38,666 bases of DNA from Methylaequor sp002691245 (GCA_002691245.1 NZHH01000060.1:1-38666), one strand, 5' to 3'; numbered from the stretch's first letter, positions 1 through 8,475 are shown. A program made the numbers and translations. Notes: generated by a model from the sequence alone, not told the origin.

Positions 1-273
1 CTTTCATCTAATATTTCTGGAAGAGCTGAAATACACGGAATTTTAATGGATAATGAAATAGTAAAAATGAAAAAGATTACAAATTTAACCATAAAATCTA
101 AAGATCAAGTTTATCTTCAACCCGGGGGCATGCATATAATGCTAATGGATTTGAAGGAAGAATTAGTTGATGGAACATCTTTCACGATTGATTTTTTAAT
201 TAACAACCAAGACATAATGACAACTGATGTTATGGTTGTTAGTAACAAGTTAAGAGAAAATCTCATTGAGTGA
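1..273 (+). CDS. PCu(A)C-family copper chaperone, 3' part
   Basis: The open frame runs in from before base 1, so this is the C-terminal part (about 90 residues) of a periplasmic PCu(A)C (DUF461) copper chaperone. The family delivers Cu(I) to the CuA site of cytochrome oxidase. Family metal ligands are visible: His in AEIHG, Met in VKMKK, and the His and Met of GGMHIMLM, followed by the typical beta-strand ending. The N-terminal export signal lies outside the window. The stop overlaps the next gene in a GTGA junction, so it seems co-transcribed with the HPr kinase. Many alphaproteobacteria have the ChvG/ChvI two-component genes at this place instead. Family assignment is good; the physiological partner is inferred. 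Confidence 0.8.
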   Translation, partial: LSSNISGRAEIHGILMDNEIVKMKKITNLTIKSKDQVYLQPGGMHIMLMDLKEELVDGTSFTIDFLINNQDIMTTDVMVVSNKLRENLIE

Positions 274-701
274 AAATGGAAATAAAAAGAGTCCATAGCT
301 CAGCTATTGTTTTGGAGGATAATGGAATCCTCATTATAGGTGACTCGGGTTCTGGAAAATCAGATTTGGCACTTCGACTGATAGATAGCGGTGCAACACT
401 GATATCTGATGACGTAACAATTTGTGAAAAAAAAAAGAATCTTATATACCTATCAGCGCCCTTAGAAACTAAAGGTTTGCTTGAGGTTAGAGAAGTCGGA
501 ATTATTACTGTTCCTTTTGTTGAGGGGATTATATTAAGAATGATAGTTAAATTAGAAGACGGAGGCTTGGAAAGGATACCCAAGAAAAATAATTATAAAA
601 TTTTTGGTCAGAAAATTCCAATGCTTACAATTAATGGAAAAAATTCTTCATCAGTTGTAAAAGTTAAAGTTAAACTAAATGAAATTCAGGATGAAAAATA
701 A
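270..701 (+). CDS. hprK: HPr kinase/phosphorylase, short alphaproteobacterial form
   Basis: HprK phosphorylates HPr on a serine, here presumably the HPr domain encoded two genes downstream. At 143 residues it consists only of the C-terminal kinase domain, as is usual in alphaproteobacteria. The Walker A loop GDSGSGKS lies at about residues 24-31 and the acidic pair in LISDDVT follows near residue 47. The region normally reading LEVRG-GI appears as LEVREVGI, a small departure from the usual signature. The start is GTG at 270, overlapping the upstream stop; ATG at 276 is an equally possible start. The 3' end overlaps rapZ by 11 bases. Identity is firm; the residue departure could affect phosphorylase rather than kinase activity, which is only a guess. 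Confidence 0.9.
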   Translation: MKMEIKRVHSSAIVLEDNGILIIGDSGSGKSDLALRLIDSGATLISDDVTICEKKKNLIYLSAPLETKGLLEVREVGIITVPFVEGIILRMIVKLEDGGLERIPKKNNYKIFGQKIPMLTINGKNSSSVVKVKVKLNEIQDEK

Positions 702-1536
702 GATTTTAATTGTAACCGGTTTGTCTGGTGCTGGAAGATCGTCGGCCTTAAAGATTCTCGAGGATATGGGCTTTGAGGCTATAGATAATTTACCTACATC
801 TCTGTTGAATAAAGTTGTAAATACAAAAATAGAGAGAAATTTAGCTGTTGGTATTGATGTAAGAACGAGAGACTTTGATCCAAATAAAGTGGCAAAAGAA
901 ATCTCAATAAAAAAAAAGAAACTAGACCTATCTGTATTATTTTTAGATTGTGATAATACAAATCTTCTTAATAGATTCAAAGAAAGCAGAAGATTACATC
1001 CCATGAAACTTGATTTACCTATTACTGAGGTGATTGAAACTGAAAGATCTTGGTTAAAACCAATTTTAAATATAAATGATTACTATATAGATACATCTAA
1101 ACTTACTAATAATTTATTAAAAAAACAAATAAATGGAATTTTCTCAAAATCATCGAAAATTAAAACCAATGTTAGGATAATATCATTTGGATATAAATTT
1201 GGATTGCCAACAGAGGCTGATTTAGTTTTTGATATGAGATTTATTAAAAATCCATTTTATGAAAAGAAGTTAAGGAATCTTAATGGAAAAAATATAAAAG
1301 TAAAAAATTTTGTAAAAAAACAAGAGTATTTTGACTTTTTTTTTGATAGGATTTTGTTAGTTTTCAAAAATATTTTGGAAGGATATAAAAATGAGGGAAA
1401 GGACTATATCACCATTGCATTTGGTTGTACTGGTGGTGTTCATAGATCAGTAGTATCAAGCGAATATTTCTTATCAAAATTAAATAAGAATAAAAAATTG
1501 AAGATTTTTGTAGAACATAGGGATTTAAAAAAATGA
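691..1536 (+). CDS. rapZ: RapZ-like nucleotide-binding protein (RNase adapter family)
   Basis: This is a YvcJ/RapZ family protein of 281 residues. In E. coli RapZ senses glucosamine-6-phosphate and directs RNase E to the GlmZ RNA; in alphaproteobacteria its target is less clear. The N-terminal P-loop reads GLSGAGRSS, with Arg where many homologues have Lys, followed by ALKILEDMGFEAIDNLP. The C-terminal domain has the signature AFGCTGGVHRSV and ends in VEHRDLKK. ATG at 691 fits the family N-terminus better than ATG at 679. It overlaps hprK upstream and the EIIA gene downstream (ATGA), a link between PTS genes and RapZ that is conserved in the class. Confidence 0.9.
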   Translation: MKNKILIVTGLSGAGRSSALKILEDMGFEAIDNLPTSLLNKVVNTKIERNLAVGIDVRTRDFDPNKVAKEISIKKKKLDLSVLFLDCDNTNLLNRFKESRRLHPMKLDLPITEVIETERSWLKPILNINDYYIDTSKLTNNLLKKQINGIFSKSSKIKTNVRIISFGYKFGLPTEADLVFDMRFIKNPFYEKKLRNLNGKNIKVKNFVKKQEYFDFFFDRILLVFKNILEGYKNEGKDYITIAFGCTGGVHRSVVSSEYFLSKLNKNKKLKIFVEHRDLKK

Positions 1537-1955
1537 TTGGGGTCGTTTTAGTTAGCCACGCTAATATAGCAAAAGAGATGTTGGATGTAATTCAACACAT
1601 AGTTGGACCACAAGACAAAATTAAAGCAATTTCAATTTTTCCAGAAGATAATATGGAAAAGAAAAGATTGGAAATTCTTGACTCAGTCAAAAAAGTTGAT
1701 TCAGGAAAAGGAGTCATTGTACTCACAGATATGTTTGGTGGAACCCCGTCAAATCTTGCAATATCAGTAATGGAAAATGAAAAGATAGAGGTGGTAGCCG
1801 GAGTAAACCTTCCTTTGCTGATTAAAATGATGTCAATCAGAAAAAAGAAATCAATAAAAGAATTAATAAAAATTTCTCAAGAATCAGGAAGAAAATATAT
1901 TAATGTAGCATCTGCTTTTTTTGAGGAAAAAAACACTTGGAACAAAAAAAAGTAG
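1533..1955 (+). CDS. PTS mannose-type EIIA domain protein
   Basis: This 140-residue protein is a mannose-family EIIA that accepts phosphate from HPr on a histidine. The catalytic His is His9 in LVSHANIA; the conserved LTDMFGGTPSN loop is at about residues 66-76. No EIIB/EIIC permease gene is nearby, so a regulatory role in a PTS-Ntr-like relay is inferred. It starts at an ATGA overlap with rapZ. The last codons are AAC AAA AAA AAG followed by TAG, which forms an in-phase A AAA AAG heptamer at the stop. A -1 slip there would continue into the HPr-EI frame and give an EIIA-HPr-EI polyprotein, the domain order known from DhaM. Confidence 0.9.
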   Translation: MIGVVLVSHANIAKEMLDVIQHIVGPQDKIKAISIFPEDNMEKKRLEILDSVKKVDSGKGVIVLTDMFGGTPSNLAISVMENEKIEVVAGVNLPLLIKMMSIRKKKSIKELIKISQESGRKYINVASAFFEEKNTWNKKK

Positions 1956-4015
1956 AAAAAAAAATTCTTATAACTAATAAGCTGGGTCTTCATGCAAGGG
2001 CTGCAGCAAAGTTTGTGGGTTTAACATCTAAAAGTAACTCAAAATTCACAGTTAGAAAAGGATCAAAGACTGTGAATGGTTCTTCGCTTCTTGGATTAAT
2101 GACACTTGCAGCATCAAAAGGAACGGAAATAAAAGTTCAATGTGTTGGTCCTAATGCAGAACAAGATTTAATAAAATTAATAAATTTAGTAAAAAATAAT
2201 TTTGGAGAAGAAAAGCCTCTTTCAGAAAATTTAAACAATGAAATGATATTCAAAGGAATAGGTGTATCTAGTGGATATGCAATCGGAAACTGCTCAATAA
2301 AACGAAGGTTAACACCATCTCATGCAGAATATAATATTCCAATTTCTTTAGTGGACAAAGAGATAATGAGATTAGAAAAAGCGGTAAAATTTTCAATTTT
2401 AGATATAAAAAAAATAATTAAAAAAATAAATTTGCAGAGGAATGACATTTATAAAGAAATGAAATTTATGTTAGAGGCAAATATTTCAATTATTAGATCA
2501 TCATCATTGATAAAAGATGCAAAAAAGAGAATAAAAAATGACTTAATAAATGCAGAATTTGCAATTAATGAGGAATTAAATAAGCAATTAAAAATTTTTA
2601 AAAAAATAAAAGATGAGTACTTAAAAGACAGATTTGATGATGTAAGAGATGTTTGTAGAAGAATAATCGAAAATCTTCAAAAGAAAAAAAAAATTAATAA
2701 TATTCTTAAAGACAACCAGATTTTAGTGTCTTCAGAAATTAGTCCTGCAGACTTATTGGAATACTCAAAACTAAAGTTACTGGGGTTAGCTAGTGTGTTC
2801 GGTGGCCCAGAGGGACACTTTGCTATTGTTGCAAGATCATTGTCAATTCCTACTGTTGTAGGTTTGAAAAATGTTTTAAAAAAACTTAAGGATAATGAAA
2901 AAATTATAATTGATGGAGACAAGGGTTTTTTAATTAAAAACCCTACAACAGAAACAGTTATAAATTATAAGAAGAAAATAGAAGAAAAAAAAAGTGAAGA
3001 GCTTAAGCTGAACTCATTCATTAAAACAATTCCAAAGACTAATGATGGTAAAAGAATTAAAATTGAAGCCAATGTTGACAATTCAGAGGAGGTAAAGCAA
3101 TCAGTAAAAAAAGGCATAGATGGAATTGGACTTTACAGAACAGAATATTTATTTATGAATAAAAAAACTATTCCATCTGAAGAAATTCAGTTTAACTCAA
3201 TAGTCAGAGCAGTTAAATACCTTAAAGGTAAGCCATTAACAATAAGGACTCTTGATGTTGGTAATGACAAGAAAGTACCCTCAATTGAAAAATTTCTAAG
3301 CAAGTCGCCAAACCCTGCACTAGGCCTTAGGGCTATTAGGTTAACTCTAGCTTTTCCAAAAATATTTAAAAAACAAATTTCAGCTATTCTTAGGGCAAGC
3401 GTTTATGGAAATATTAGAATAATGCTTCCTATGGTTTCAAACGTATCTGAGTTGATTGAAACAAAAAAATTAATTTCAGAAGTCAAAAACGAGTTAGAGA
3501 AAAATCACAATCGCAAAAAAATCAAAATTAAACAACCAAAAATTGGTGTGCTGATAGAAACACCGGCTGCAGCATTAATATCTGAAGCTCTTGCAAAAAA
3601 CTGTGATTTTTTTGCAATTGGTACTAATGATTTGACGATGTATACATTAGCTATTGATAGAGGAGATGAAGAAGTAGCAAAAATTTATGACCCTGGACAT
3701 CTTTCAGTATTAAAGTTGATTGACTTGTCTGCCAAGTCAGCAAAAAAAAATAGAATACCAATAAGTATTTGTGGAGAAATGGCAGGTGACACTTTATTTA
3801 CATCAGTTCTAATAGGAATGGGGATTGATAGTTTGTCAATGAGCACGTCTAGAATATTAAAAGTCAAACAGTTTTTAAAGCATATAGATTCAAAAGATGT
3901 AAAAAAAATATCTAATGATATTTTGAAAGAAGATGATAATGTGCTAATAAAAAACCTTCTAACTAACTACTACAAAAGAATTAATATAAGGATTAGAGCA
4001 AAAAAATATGAGTGA
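1937..4015 (+). CDS. ptsI: HPr-Enzyme I fusion phosphotransferase
   Basis: This 692-residue protein joins HPr (about residues 8-95) to a complete Enzyme I, which moves phosphate from PEP to HPr. In the HPr part, His19 lies in GLHARAAA and Ser50 in NGSSLLGLM matches the serine that HprK modifies. In the EI part, His294 lies in GGPEGHFAIVARS, the PEP-binding stretch reads AIGTNDLTMYTLAIDRGDEE, and the active Cys is in SICGEMAGD. No GAF domain is present, unlike PtsP. HPr is normally a separate protein of about 90 residues. The only plausible start is TTG at 1937, with GAGG ten bases upstream, inside the EIIA gene; no ATG exists before the HPr core. The end overlaps ahcY by 8 bases. Confidence 0.92.
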   Translation: MEQKKVEKKILITNKLGLHARAAAKFVGLTSKSNSKFTVRKGSKTVNGSSLLGLMTLAASKGTEIKVQCVGPNAEQDLIKLINLVKNNFGEEKPLSENLNNEMIFKGIGVSSGYAIGNCSIKRRLTPSHAEYNIPISLVDKEIMRLEKAVKFSILDIKKIIKKINLQRNDIYKEMKFMLEANISIIRSSSLIKDAKKRIKNDLINAEFAINEELNKQLKIFKKIKDEYLKDRFDDVRDVCRRIIENLQKKKKINNILKDNQILVSSEISPADLLEYSKLKLLGLASVFGGPEGHFAIVARSLSIPTVVGLKNVLKKLKDNEKIIIDGDKGFLIKNPTTETVINYKKKIEEKKSEELKLNSFIKTIPKTNDGKRIKIEANVDNSEEVKQSVKKGIDGIGLYRTEYLFMNKKTIPSEEIQFNSIVRAVKYLKGKPLTIRTLDVGNDKKVPSIEKFLSKSPNPALGLRAIRLTLAFPKIFKKQISAILRASVYGNIRIMLPMVSNVSELIETKKLISEVKNELEKNHNRKKIKIKQPKIGVLIETPAAALISEALAKNCDFFAIGTNDLTMYTLAIDRGDEEVAKIYDPGHLSVLKLIDLSAKSAKKNRIPISICGEMAGDTLFTSVLIGMGIDSLSMSTSRILKVKQFLKHIDSKDVKKISNDILKEDDNVLIKNLLTNYYKRINIRIRAKKYE
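1946..1952 (+). other. Candidate -1 ribosomal frameshift site (A AAA AAG)
   Basis: The heptamer A AAA AAG sits so that AAA and AAG are the last two zero-frame codons of the EIIA gene, directly before its TAG stop. This is the heptamer of the E. coli dnaX frameshift site. A -1 slip places the ribosome on GTA GAA AAA, the frame of the HPr-EI gene. A GAGG element at 1923-1926 lies upstream; it could serve as ribosome binding site for the TTG at 1937 or as a stimulator. I saw no convincing downstream stem-loop. A-runs are common in this genome, so chance is a real alternative. Confidence 0.35.
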
Positions 4016-5294
4016 TTTTAAAGTTAAAGATATCAGTTTAGCAGACTGGGGAAGAAAAGAGATTAGAATTGCAGAAACCGAGATGCCAGGATTAATGCAA
4101 TTAAGAGAAGAATATAAAGATCAGAAACCTTTAAAAGGAGCTAGGATCGCTGGTTGTCTACATATGACGATTCAAACTGCAGTTTTGATTGAAACCTTAA
4201 TAGATTTGGGTGCATCCGTAAGATGGAGTTCTTGTAATATTTATTCTACTCAAGATCAAGCAGCGGCAGCAATTGCAAATGAAAATATTCCAGTATTTGC
4301 TTGGAAAGGTGAGTCAGAAGATGAATTCTGGTGGTGTATTGAAAAAACGATAACTGGACCGAATGACTGGAAGCCAAATTTGATATTAGATGATGGAGGA
4401 GATTTAACAAAGTTAATGCATGAGAAATACCCAAACTTGTTAAACGAAGTCAAGGGTTTATCTGAAGAGACTACTACTGGTGTATTGAGGCTACTAGAAA
4501 TGGAGAAAAAAAACGAACTGCTTGTTCCAGCAATTAATGTAAATGATTCGGTTACAAAGTCCAAATTTGACAATAAGTATGGCTGCAGAGAGAGCCTTGT
4601 TGACGGAATTAGAAGAGCTACAGATGTAATGATGGCCGGTAAAGTTGCATTAGTTGCAGGCTATGGTGATGTAGGAAAAGGTTCTGCTGAAAGCCTAAGA
4701 AATGCTGGATGCAGGGTTTTGGTCACAGAAGTCGATCCTATATGCGCATTACAAGCAGCAATGGATGGTTTTGAAGTGACTACAATGGAAGAAGCGGCAG
4801 ATAAGTCAGATATCTTCGTAACCGCGACTGGAAATGTTGATGTCATAACAATTGAACATATGAGAAAAATGAAAGATAGGACAATTGTATGTAATATTGG
4901 TCACTTTGACTCTGAAATTCAAATTGAGTCCCTAAAAAATTATAAATGGGATAATATAAAACCACAGGTGGATGAAGTAGAGTTTCCGGATGGGAAAAGA
5001 ATAATTGTTCTAGCCGAAGGTAGACTTGTTAATTTAGGCTGTGCGACTGGACATCCAAGTTTTGTAATGTCGGCTTCCTTTTCAAATCAAGTTTTGGCAC
5101 AAATCGAATTGTGGAATAATTTTTCAAAGTATAAAAATAAGGTTTACGTACTTCCAAAAAAATTGGACGAAAAAGTTGCCAAAATCCATTTAGCTAAAAT
5201 AGGTGCTAAACTCACAAAACTTTCAAATGATCAAAGTAAATATATTAATGTTCCAGTCGGTGGACCATACAAAAGTGATGAATACAGGTATTGA
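4008..5294 (+). CDS. ahcY: Adenosylhomocysteinase
   Basis: AhcY hydrolyses S-adenosylhomocysteine to adenosine and homocysteine, keeping methylation reactions running in the cytosol. The length, 428 residues, is normal. The NAD-binding loop GYGDVGKGSAESL lies at about residues 217-229, HMTIQTAVL is an N-terminal substrate-site segment, and the C-terminus PYKSDEYRY carries the Lys and Tyr that close over the NAD of the neighbouring subunit. It starts inside the end of the EI gene (8-base overlap), so it is probably the last gene of the phosphorelay operon. The next gene is convergent, with its stop only 2 bases away. No SAH riboswitch can fit upstream because the start lies inside the previous gene. 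Confidence 0.96.
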   Translation: MSDFKVKDISLADWGRKEIRIAETEMPGLMQLREEYKDQKPLKGARIAGCLHMTIQTAVLIETLIDLGASVRWSSCNIYSTQDQAAAAIANENIPVFAWKGESEDEFWWCIEKTITGPNDWKPNLILDDGGDLTKLMHEKYPNLLNEVKGLSEETTTGVLRLLEMEKKNELLVPAINVNDSVTKSKFDNKYGCRESLVDGIRRATDVMMAGKVALVAGYGDVGKGSAESLRNAGCRVLVTEVDPICALQAAMDGFEVTTMEEAADKSDIFVTATGNVDVITIEHMRKMKDRTIVCNIGHFDSEIQIESLKNYKWDNIKPQVDEVEFPDGKRIIVLAEGRLVNLGCATGHPSFVMSASFSNQVLAQIELWNNFSKYKNKVYVLPKKLDEKVAKIHLAKIGAKLTKLSNDQSKYINVPVGGPYKSDEYRY

Positions 5295-5296
5295 CC

Positions 5297-6307
5297 CTAA
5301 AGTGATTTAACGCCAGAAGTGGTGGAGTATTCAAAATGAAGAACCTTTTCAGGAAAAACTCTTTTGAAGCAACTATGAGCTGCCATGGCTGCCTCAGAAA
5401 AACCTGTGAGAATAAGTTTTAATTTCCCTGGATACGTGCATATATCCCCAACTCCATAAATACCACTTTTTGATGTCTGACATGTTGATTGATTCACCTC
5501 AAGTAAATTTTTTTCAATTTGTAATTCCCAATCTTTGATTGGTCCAAGATCAGAGGATAGGCCAAAAAAAGGTAAAAAATAATCAACTTCTAAATTTTTA
5601 TGGTTACCGTCCAAATTTTTAACTGTTAAAGATTCTAAATGTCCATTATTTCCTCTGAGAGAGTCTATTTGATACGGAACAATCATTTCTAACTTATTGA
5701 CAGTGGCAAGATCATTTAGTTTACTTACACTATTTGGTGCAGCTCTTAATTTTTCTCTTCTATGAACGAAGAAAATCTTGTTTGCAATCTCACTTAATTC
5801 TATTGCCCAGTCAGCAGCGGAATCACCACCTCCTGCTATTGCTATATTTTTATTCTTAAATATAGATTTATCTTTTATATGATAAAATATTGATTTTTCC
5901 TCATATTCCTCGATGTTAGATATTGGCGGTTTATTTGGTCCAAATGCACCATTGCCAGCAGCTATTATTATACATTTTGAGATTATAATGTTATTTTTTG
6001 AGGTAGATACTGTAAATACTCCATTTTTCGATTGAATCCTTTCAACTCGTTCCCCAAGTATCAAATCTGGCTTAAATGGTTTCATTTGTTGGTATAAATT
6101 TTTTATTAGTTTGTCAGCTGATATTTCAGGAAATGCTGGTATATCATATATTGGTTTTTGGGGATACAGAGATGAGCATTGCCCACCAATAATATCAAGA
6201 GTATCGATAACACAGGACTTCATTCCAAGTTGACCAAGTTCAAATACCGAAAACAGTCCGATTGGGCCCGCACCAATTATAAGAACATCAGTTTCAATTT
6301 TATCCAT
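5297..6307 (-). CDS. Ferredoxin/flavodoxin-NADP+ reductase, thioredoxin-reductase-like type
   Basis: This 336-residue flavoprotein resembles the YumC type of ferredoxin-NADP reductase. The FAD loop GAGPIGLF is at about residues 12-19, a second dinucleotide loop GGGDSAADWA at about residues 159-168 binds NADP(H), and the late motif YGVGDICTYPG contacts FAD. The CxxC redox pair of real thioredoxin reductases is absent, which argues for electron transfer to ferredoxin or flavodoxin. It starts at ATG 6307, divergent from tsaE, and ends 2 bases from the ahcY stop. The electron partner cannot be told from the sequence. Confidence 0.88.
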   Translation of the reverse strand: MDKIETDVLIIGAGPIGLFSVFELGQLGMKSCVIDTLDIIGGQCSSLYPQKPIYDIPAFPEISADKLIKNLYQQMKPFKPDLILGERVERIQSKNGVFTVSTSKNNIIISKCIIIAAGNGAFGPNKPPISNIEEYEEKSIFYHIKDKSIFKNKNIAIAGGGDSAADWAIELSEIANKIFFVHRREKLRAAPNSVSKLNDLATVNKLEMIVPYQIDSLRGNNGHLESLTVKNLDGNHKNLEVDYFLPFFGLSSDLGPIKDWELQIEKNLLEVNQSTCQTSKSGIYGVGDICTYPGKLKLILTGFSEAAMAAHSCFKRVFPEKVLHFEYSTTSGVKSL

Positions 6308-6365
6308 AATTTTTTTCTATTTTAAAAGAATATTGTATTTATTTATATTAGAATATTTAAACAAA

Positions 6366-6824
6366 ATGAAAGATGAATTTAAAATTTTTTTAAATAATTT
6401 AAAAGATACAGAAAAACTAGCAAAAAAAATCGCTAATGTCATCGTTCCGAAATCACTGATATTAATTAGAGGAAAATTAGGAGTAGGAAAAACTACATTG
6501 GTGAAATATATAATTAACTCAATGTCAAAAACAAAATTAATTGTCTCAAGCCCAACTTTTCCTATAGTGAACACATATGACTTAAAAAGAATAAGGGTTT
6601 GGCATTACGATTTATATAGATTAAAAAATAAAAATGATATTTATGAGCTTGATTTTGAAGTAGCACTAATGGACTGTGTAATAATTGAATGGCCAGAGAT
6701 AATAGAAGATCTCTTGCCGAATAAAAGAATTGATATCCTCCTTGATGAAGATGCAACATTGAAACGTTTTGCAAAAGTATTTCAAAAAGGAGAAAAATCA
6801 AAACGACTTAAACTTAAATTATGA
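6366..6824 (+). CDS. tsaE: tRNA threonylcarbamoyladenosine ATPase TsaE
   Basis: TsaE is the ATPase needed with TsaB and TsaD for the t6A37 modification of ANN-decoding tRNAs. The Walker A loop GKLGVGKTT has Lys where most homologues have Asp or Glu. The family motifs SPTFPIVNTYDL, HYDLYRL and IIEWPE follow in order. ATG at 6366 gives 152 residues, close to the family length; an in-frame ATG at 6333 would add 11 residues unlike the family start. It overlaps the kinase gene downstream in an ATGA junction. The tsaE-amgK-murU order is common in alphaproteobacteria. Confidence 0.92.
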   Translation: MKDEFKIFLNNLKDTEKLAKKIANVIVPKSLILIRGKLGVGKTTLVKYIINSMSKTKLIVSSPTFPIVNTYDLKRIRVWHYDLYRLKNKNDIYELDFEVALMDCVIIEWPEIIEDLLPNKRIDILLDEDATLKRFAKVFQKGEKSKRLKLKL

Positions 6825-7771
6825 TTAAATTTATTACTGAAAAGCTTAAAACGAATAAAGTAAAATTTGATAATTTAAAGTTTTTAGCTGGAGATGCATC
6901 TCCAAGACGATATTTCTTAATTGATGCTAGAGAAAAAAAAAATATTCTCATGTATGACGAAGATTATGTCAATTTGAATAAGTTTATATATCTCTCGAAT
7001 AATTTAAAGAATTTAGTGACAGTTCCTAAGATAATTCAAAACTTAAAAGATTCAGGAATAATTATAATTGAGAATTTCAGTTTCAAATATGGTGAAATAC
7101 TAAATTCACAAAACCAAAAAAAATTATATCATGTTGCTTTAGACGCTTTAATCTATATGCACAAGATAGATATTGATTTTAAAATACTTAATTATAGCAA
7201 AGAATTATTTATCAAGGAGAGTGATTTATTTTTTGAATGGTTTTTTAAAAATCAGAACTCTCATCTAGAAATCCATGAAATAAAGCAAGCATTCAATTAC
7301 ATTCTTGAAAAACATTTAGATGAAGTGTTAAACCTCCCAAAAGTTTTTATTCATAGGGATTATCATGTTGATAATCTATTTTATCTTGATCAAAGAAAAT
7401 CTCATTTTCAATGTGGATGGATAGATTATCAAGATGCATTAATGGGTCCATGTGTGTATGATCTTGTCTCTCTTTGTCAAGATGCAAGAGTAGATGTTAA
7501 AAAAAAAATTGAAAAAGAAATCACAGAAAAGTATCTGAATAAATTTCCTAGTATCAACAAAGATTTATTTAAATTCTCATATACAACAATCGCTATCCAA
7601 AGACACCTTAAAGTACTGGGTATTTTCTCAAGATTGGCTATGAGAGATAATAAAATTAATTACATGAAGTTTATACCTCGTGTAAAAAATCTATTAATTG
7701 AAAATTTACAAATGAAAGAATTTCTTCCACTTTATAAAATTATCAAACCCTTGTTAGAGAGAAAAATATGA
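6821..7771 (+). CDS. amgK: Aminoglycoside-phosphotransferase-fold sugar kinase, AmgK-like
   Basis: This 316-residue APH-fold kinase probably phosphorylates the anomeric position of N-acetylmuramate and N-acetylglucosamine in cell-wall recycling. The catalytic loop HRDYHVDNLFYL matches HxDxxxxN, and the metal-binding segment is GWIDYQDALMGP. The N-terminal segment LAGDASPRRYF is typical of the AmgK group. The assignment rests on its position between tsaE and a MurU-type nucleotidyltransferase, with ATGA overlaps on both sides. The fold is certain; the substrate is inferred from context. Confidence 0.85.
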   Translation: MIKFITEKLKTNKVKFDNLKFLAGDASPRRYFLIDAREKKNILMYDEDYVNLNKFIYLSNNLKNLVTVPKIIQNLKDSGIIIIENFSFKYGEILNSQNQKKLYHVALDALIYMHKIDIDFKILNYSKELFIKESDLFFEWFFKNQNSHLEIHEIKQAFNYILEKHLDEVLNLPKVFIHRDYHVDNLFYLDQRKSHFQCGWIDYQDALMGPCVYDLVSLCQDARVDVKKKIEKEITEKYLNKFPSINKDLFKFSYTTIAIQRHLKVLGIFSRLAMRDNKINYMKFIPRVKNLLIENLQMKEFLPLYKIIKPLLERKI

Positions 7772-8475
7772 TAAGTGATGCTATGATATTCGCAGCCGGT
7801 TTGGGAAAGAGGATGCATCCCCTGACTATTAAAACTCCTAAACCGTTAATAAAAATTAACGCAAAATCTCTTTTATCAAATAATATTGAAAAGCTGATTG
7901 AATCAAAAGTTAAAAATATTGTTATTAATTCTTACAAACATTCAAATCAAATTATCAAAGAAACAAAAAAATATTCAGAGAATGTAAGAGTAATAAAAGA
8001 AAAAGATAGATTAGAAACTGGAGGTGGATTTTTAAATGCAATAAATAAAAATCAATTTTATACAAAGAATCCAGTTATTTTATTGAATGGAGATATATTT
8101 TGGATAAACAAATATTACAACTCGATAAATATTATTAGAAAACTTTGGGACCCAAATAAAATGGATATGCTACTAGCTTTAAAAAATAAAGAAGAATTTT
8201 TTGGCTATAGTGGAAACGGTGATTTTGATTTTTACACTACAACTTCACCTTTACTAGAATTAAAAAAAAAAACAAATAGTTCGCTAGTATTCACAGGCTT
8301 GCAGATTGTAAAGCAGGAAGTTGTTTTAAAAAAAAGGAAAAATTTTTTTTCAATTAAAGAATTGATTATTGATTCAGCAAAAAAAAGAAGATTATATGGA
8401 TATATCGATAAAAATTCTTGGTTTCACATTGGTACAGTAAAGGATCTAGAATCTTTTAAGGCTGATTACAAATGA
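7768..8475 (+). CDS. murU: Nucleotidyltransferase, MurU-like
   Basis: This 235-residue sugar-1-phosphate nucleotidyltransferase would use the product of the upstream AmgK to make UDP-N-acetylmuramate, bypassing the Fos-sensitive de novo route. The N-terminal pyrophosphorylase signature FAAGLGKRMHPLT followed by KTPKPLI is complete, and the metal-binding Asp is in LLNGDIFW. The C-terminus WFHIGTVKDLE is typical of the group. Starts and stops overlap amgK and the exonuclease gene by 4 bases each. Related NDP-sugar transferases act on other sugars, so the substrate depends on context. Confidence 0.86.
   Translation: MISDAMIFAAGLGKRMHPLTIKTPKPLIKINAKSLLSNNIEKLIESKVKNIVINSYKHSNQIIKETKKYSENVRVIKEKDRLETGGGFLNAINKNQFYTKNPVILLNGDIFWINKYYNSINIIRKLWDPNKMDMLLALKNKEEFFGYSGNGDFDFYTTTSPLLELKKKTNSSLVFTGLQIVKQEVVLKKRKNFFSIKELIIDSAKKRRLYGYIDKNSWFHIGTVKDLESFKADYK

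Noticed and set aside
4000..4010. SAH riboswitch before ahcY
   Set aside because: The start lies inside the EI coding region with no leader space.
6308..6365. Divergent promoters between the FNR gene and tsaE
   Set aside because: Some promoter must be here, but the 58 AT-rich bases offer many weak matches and none stands out.
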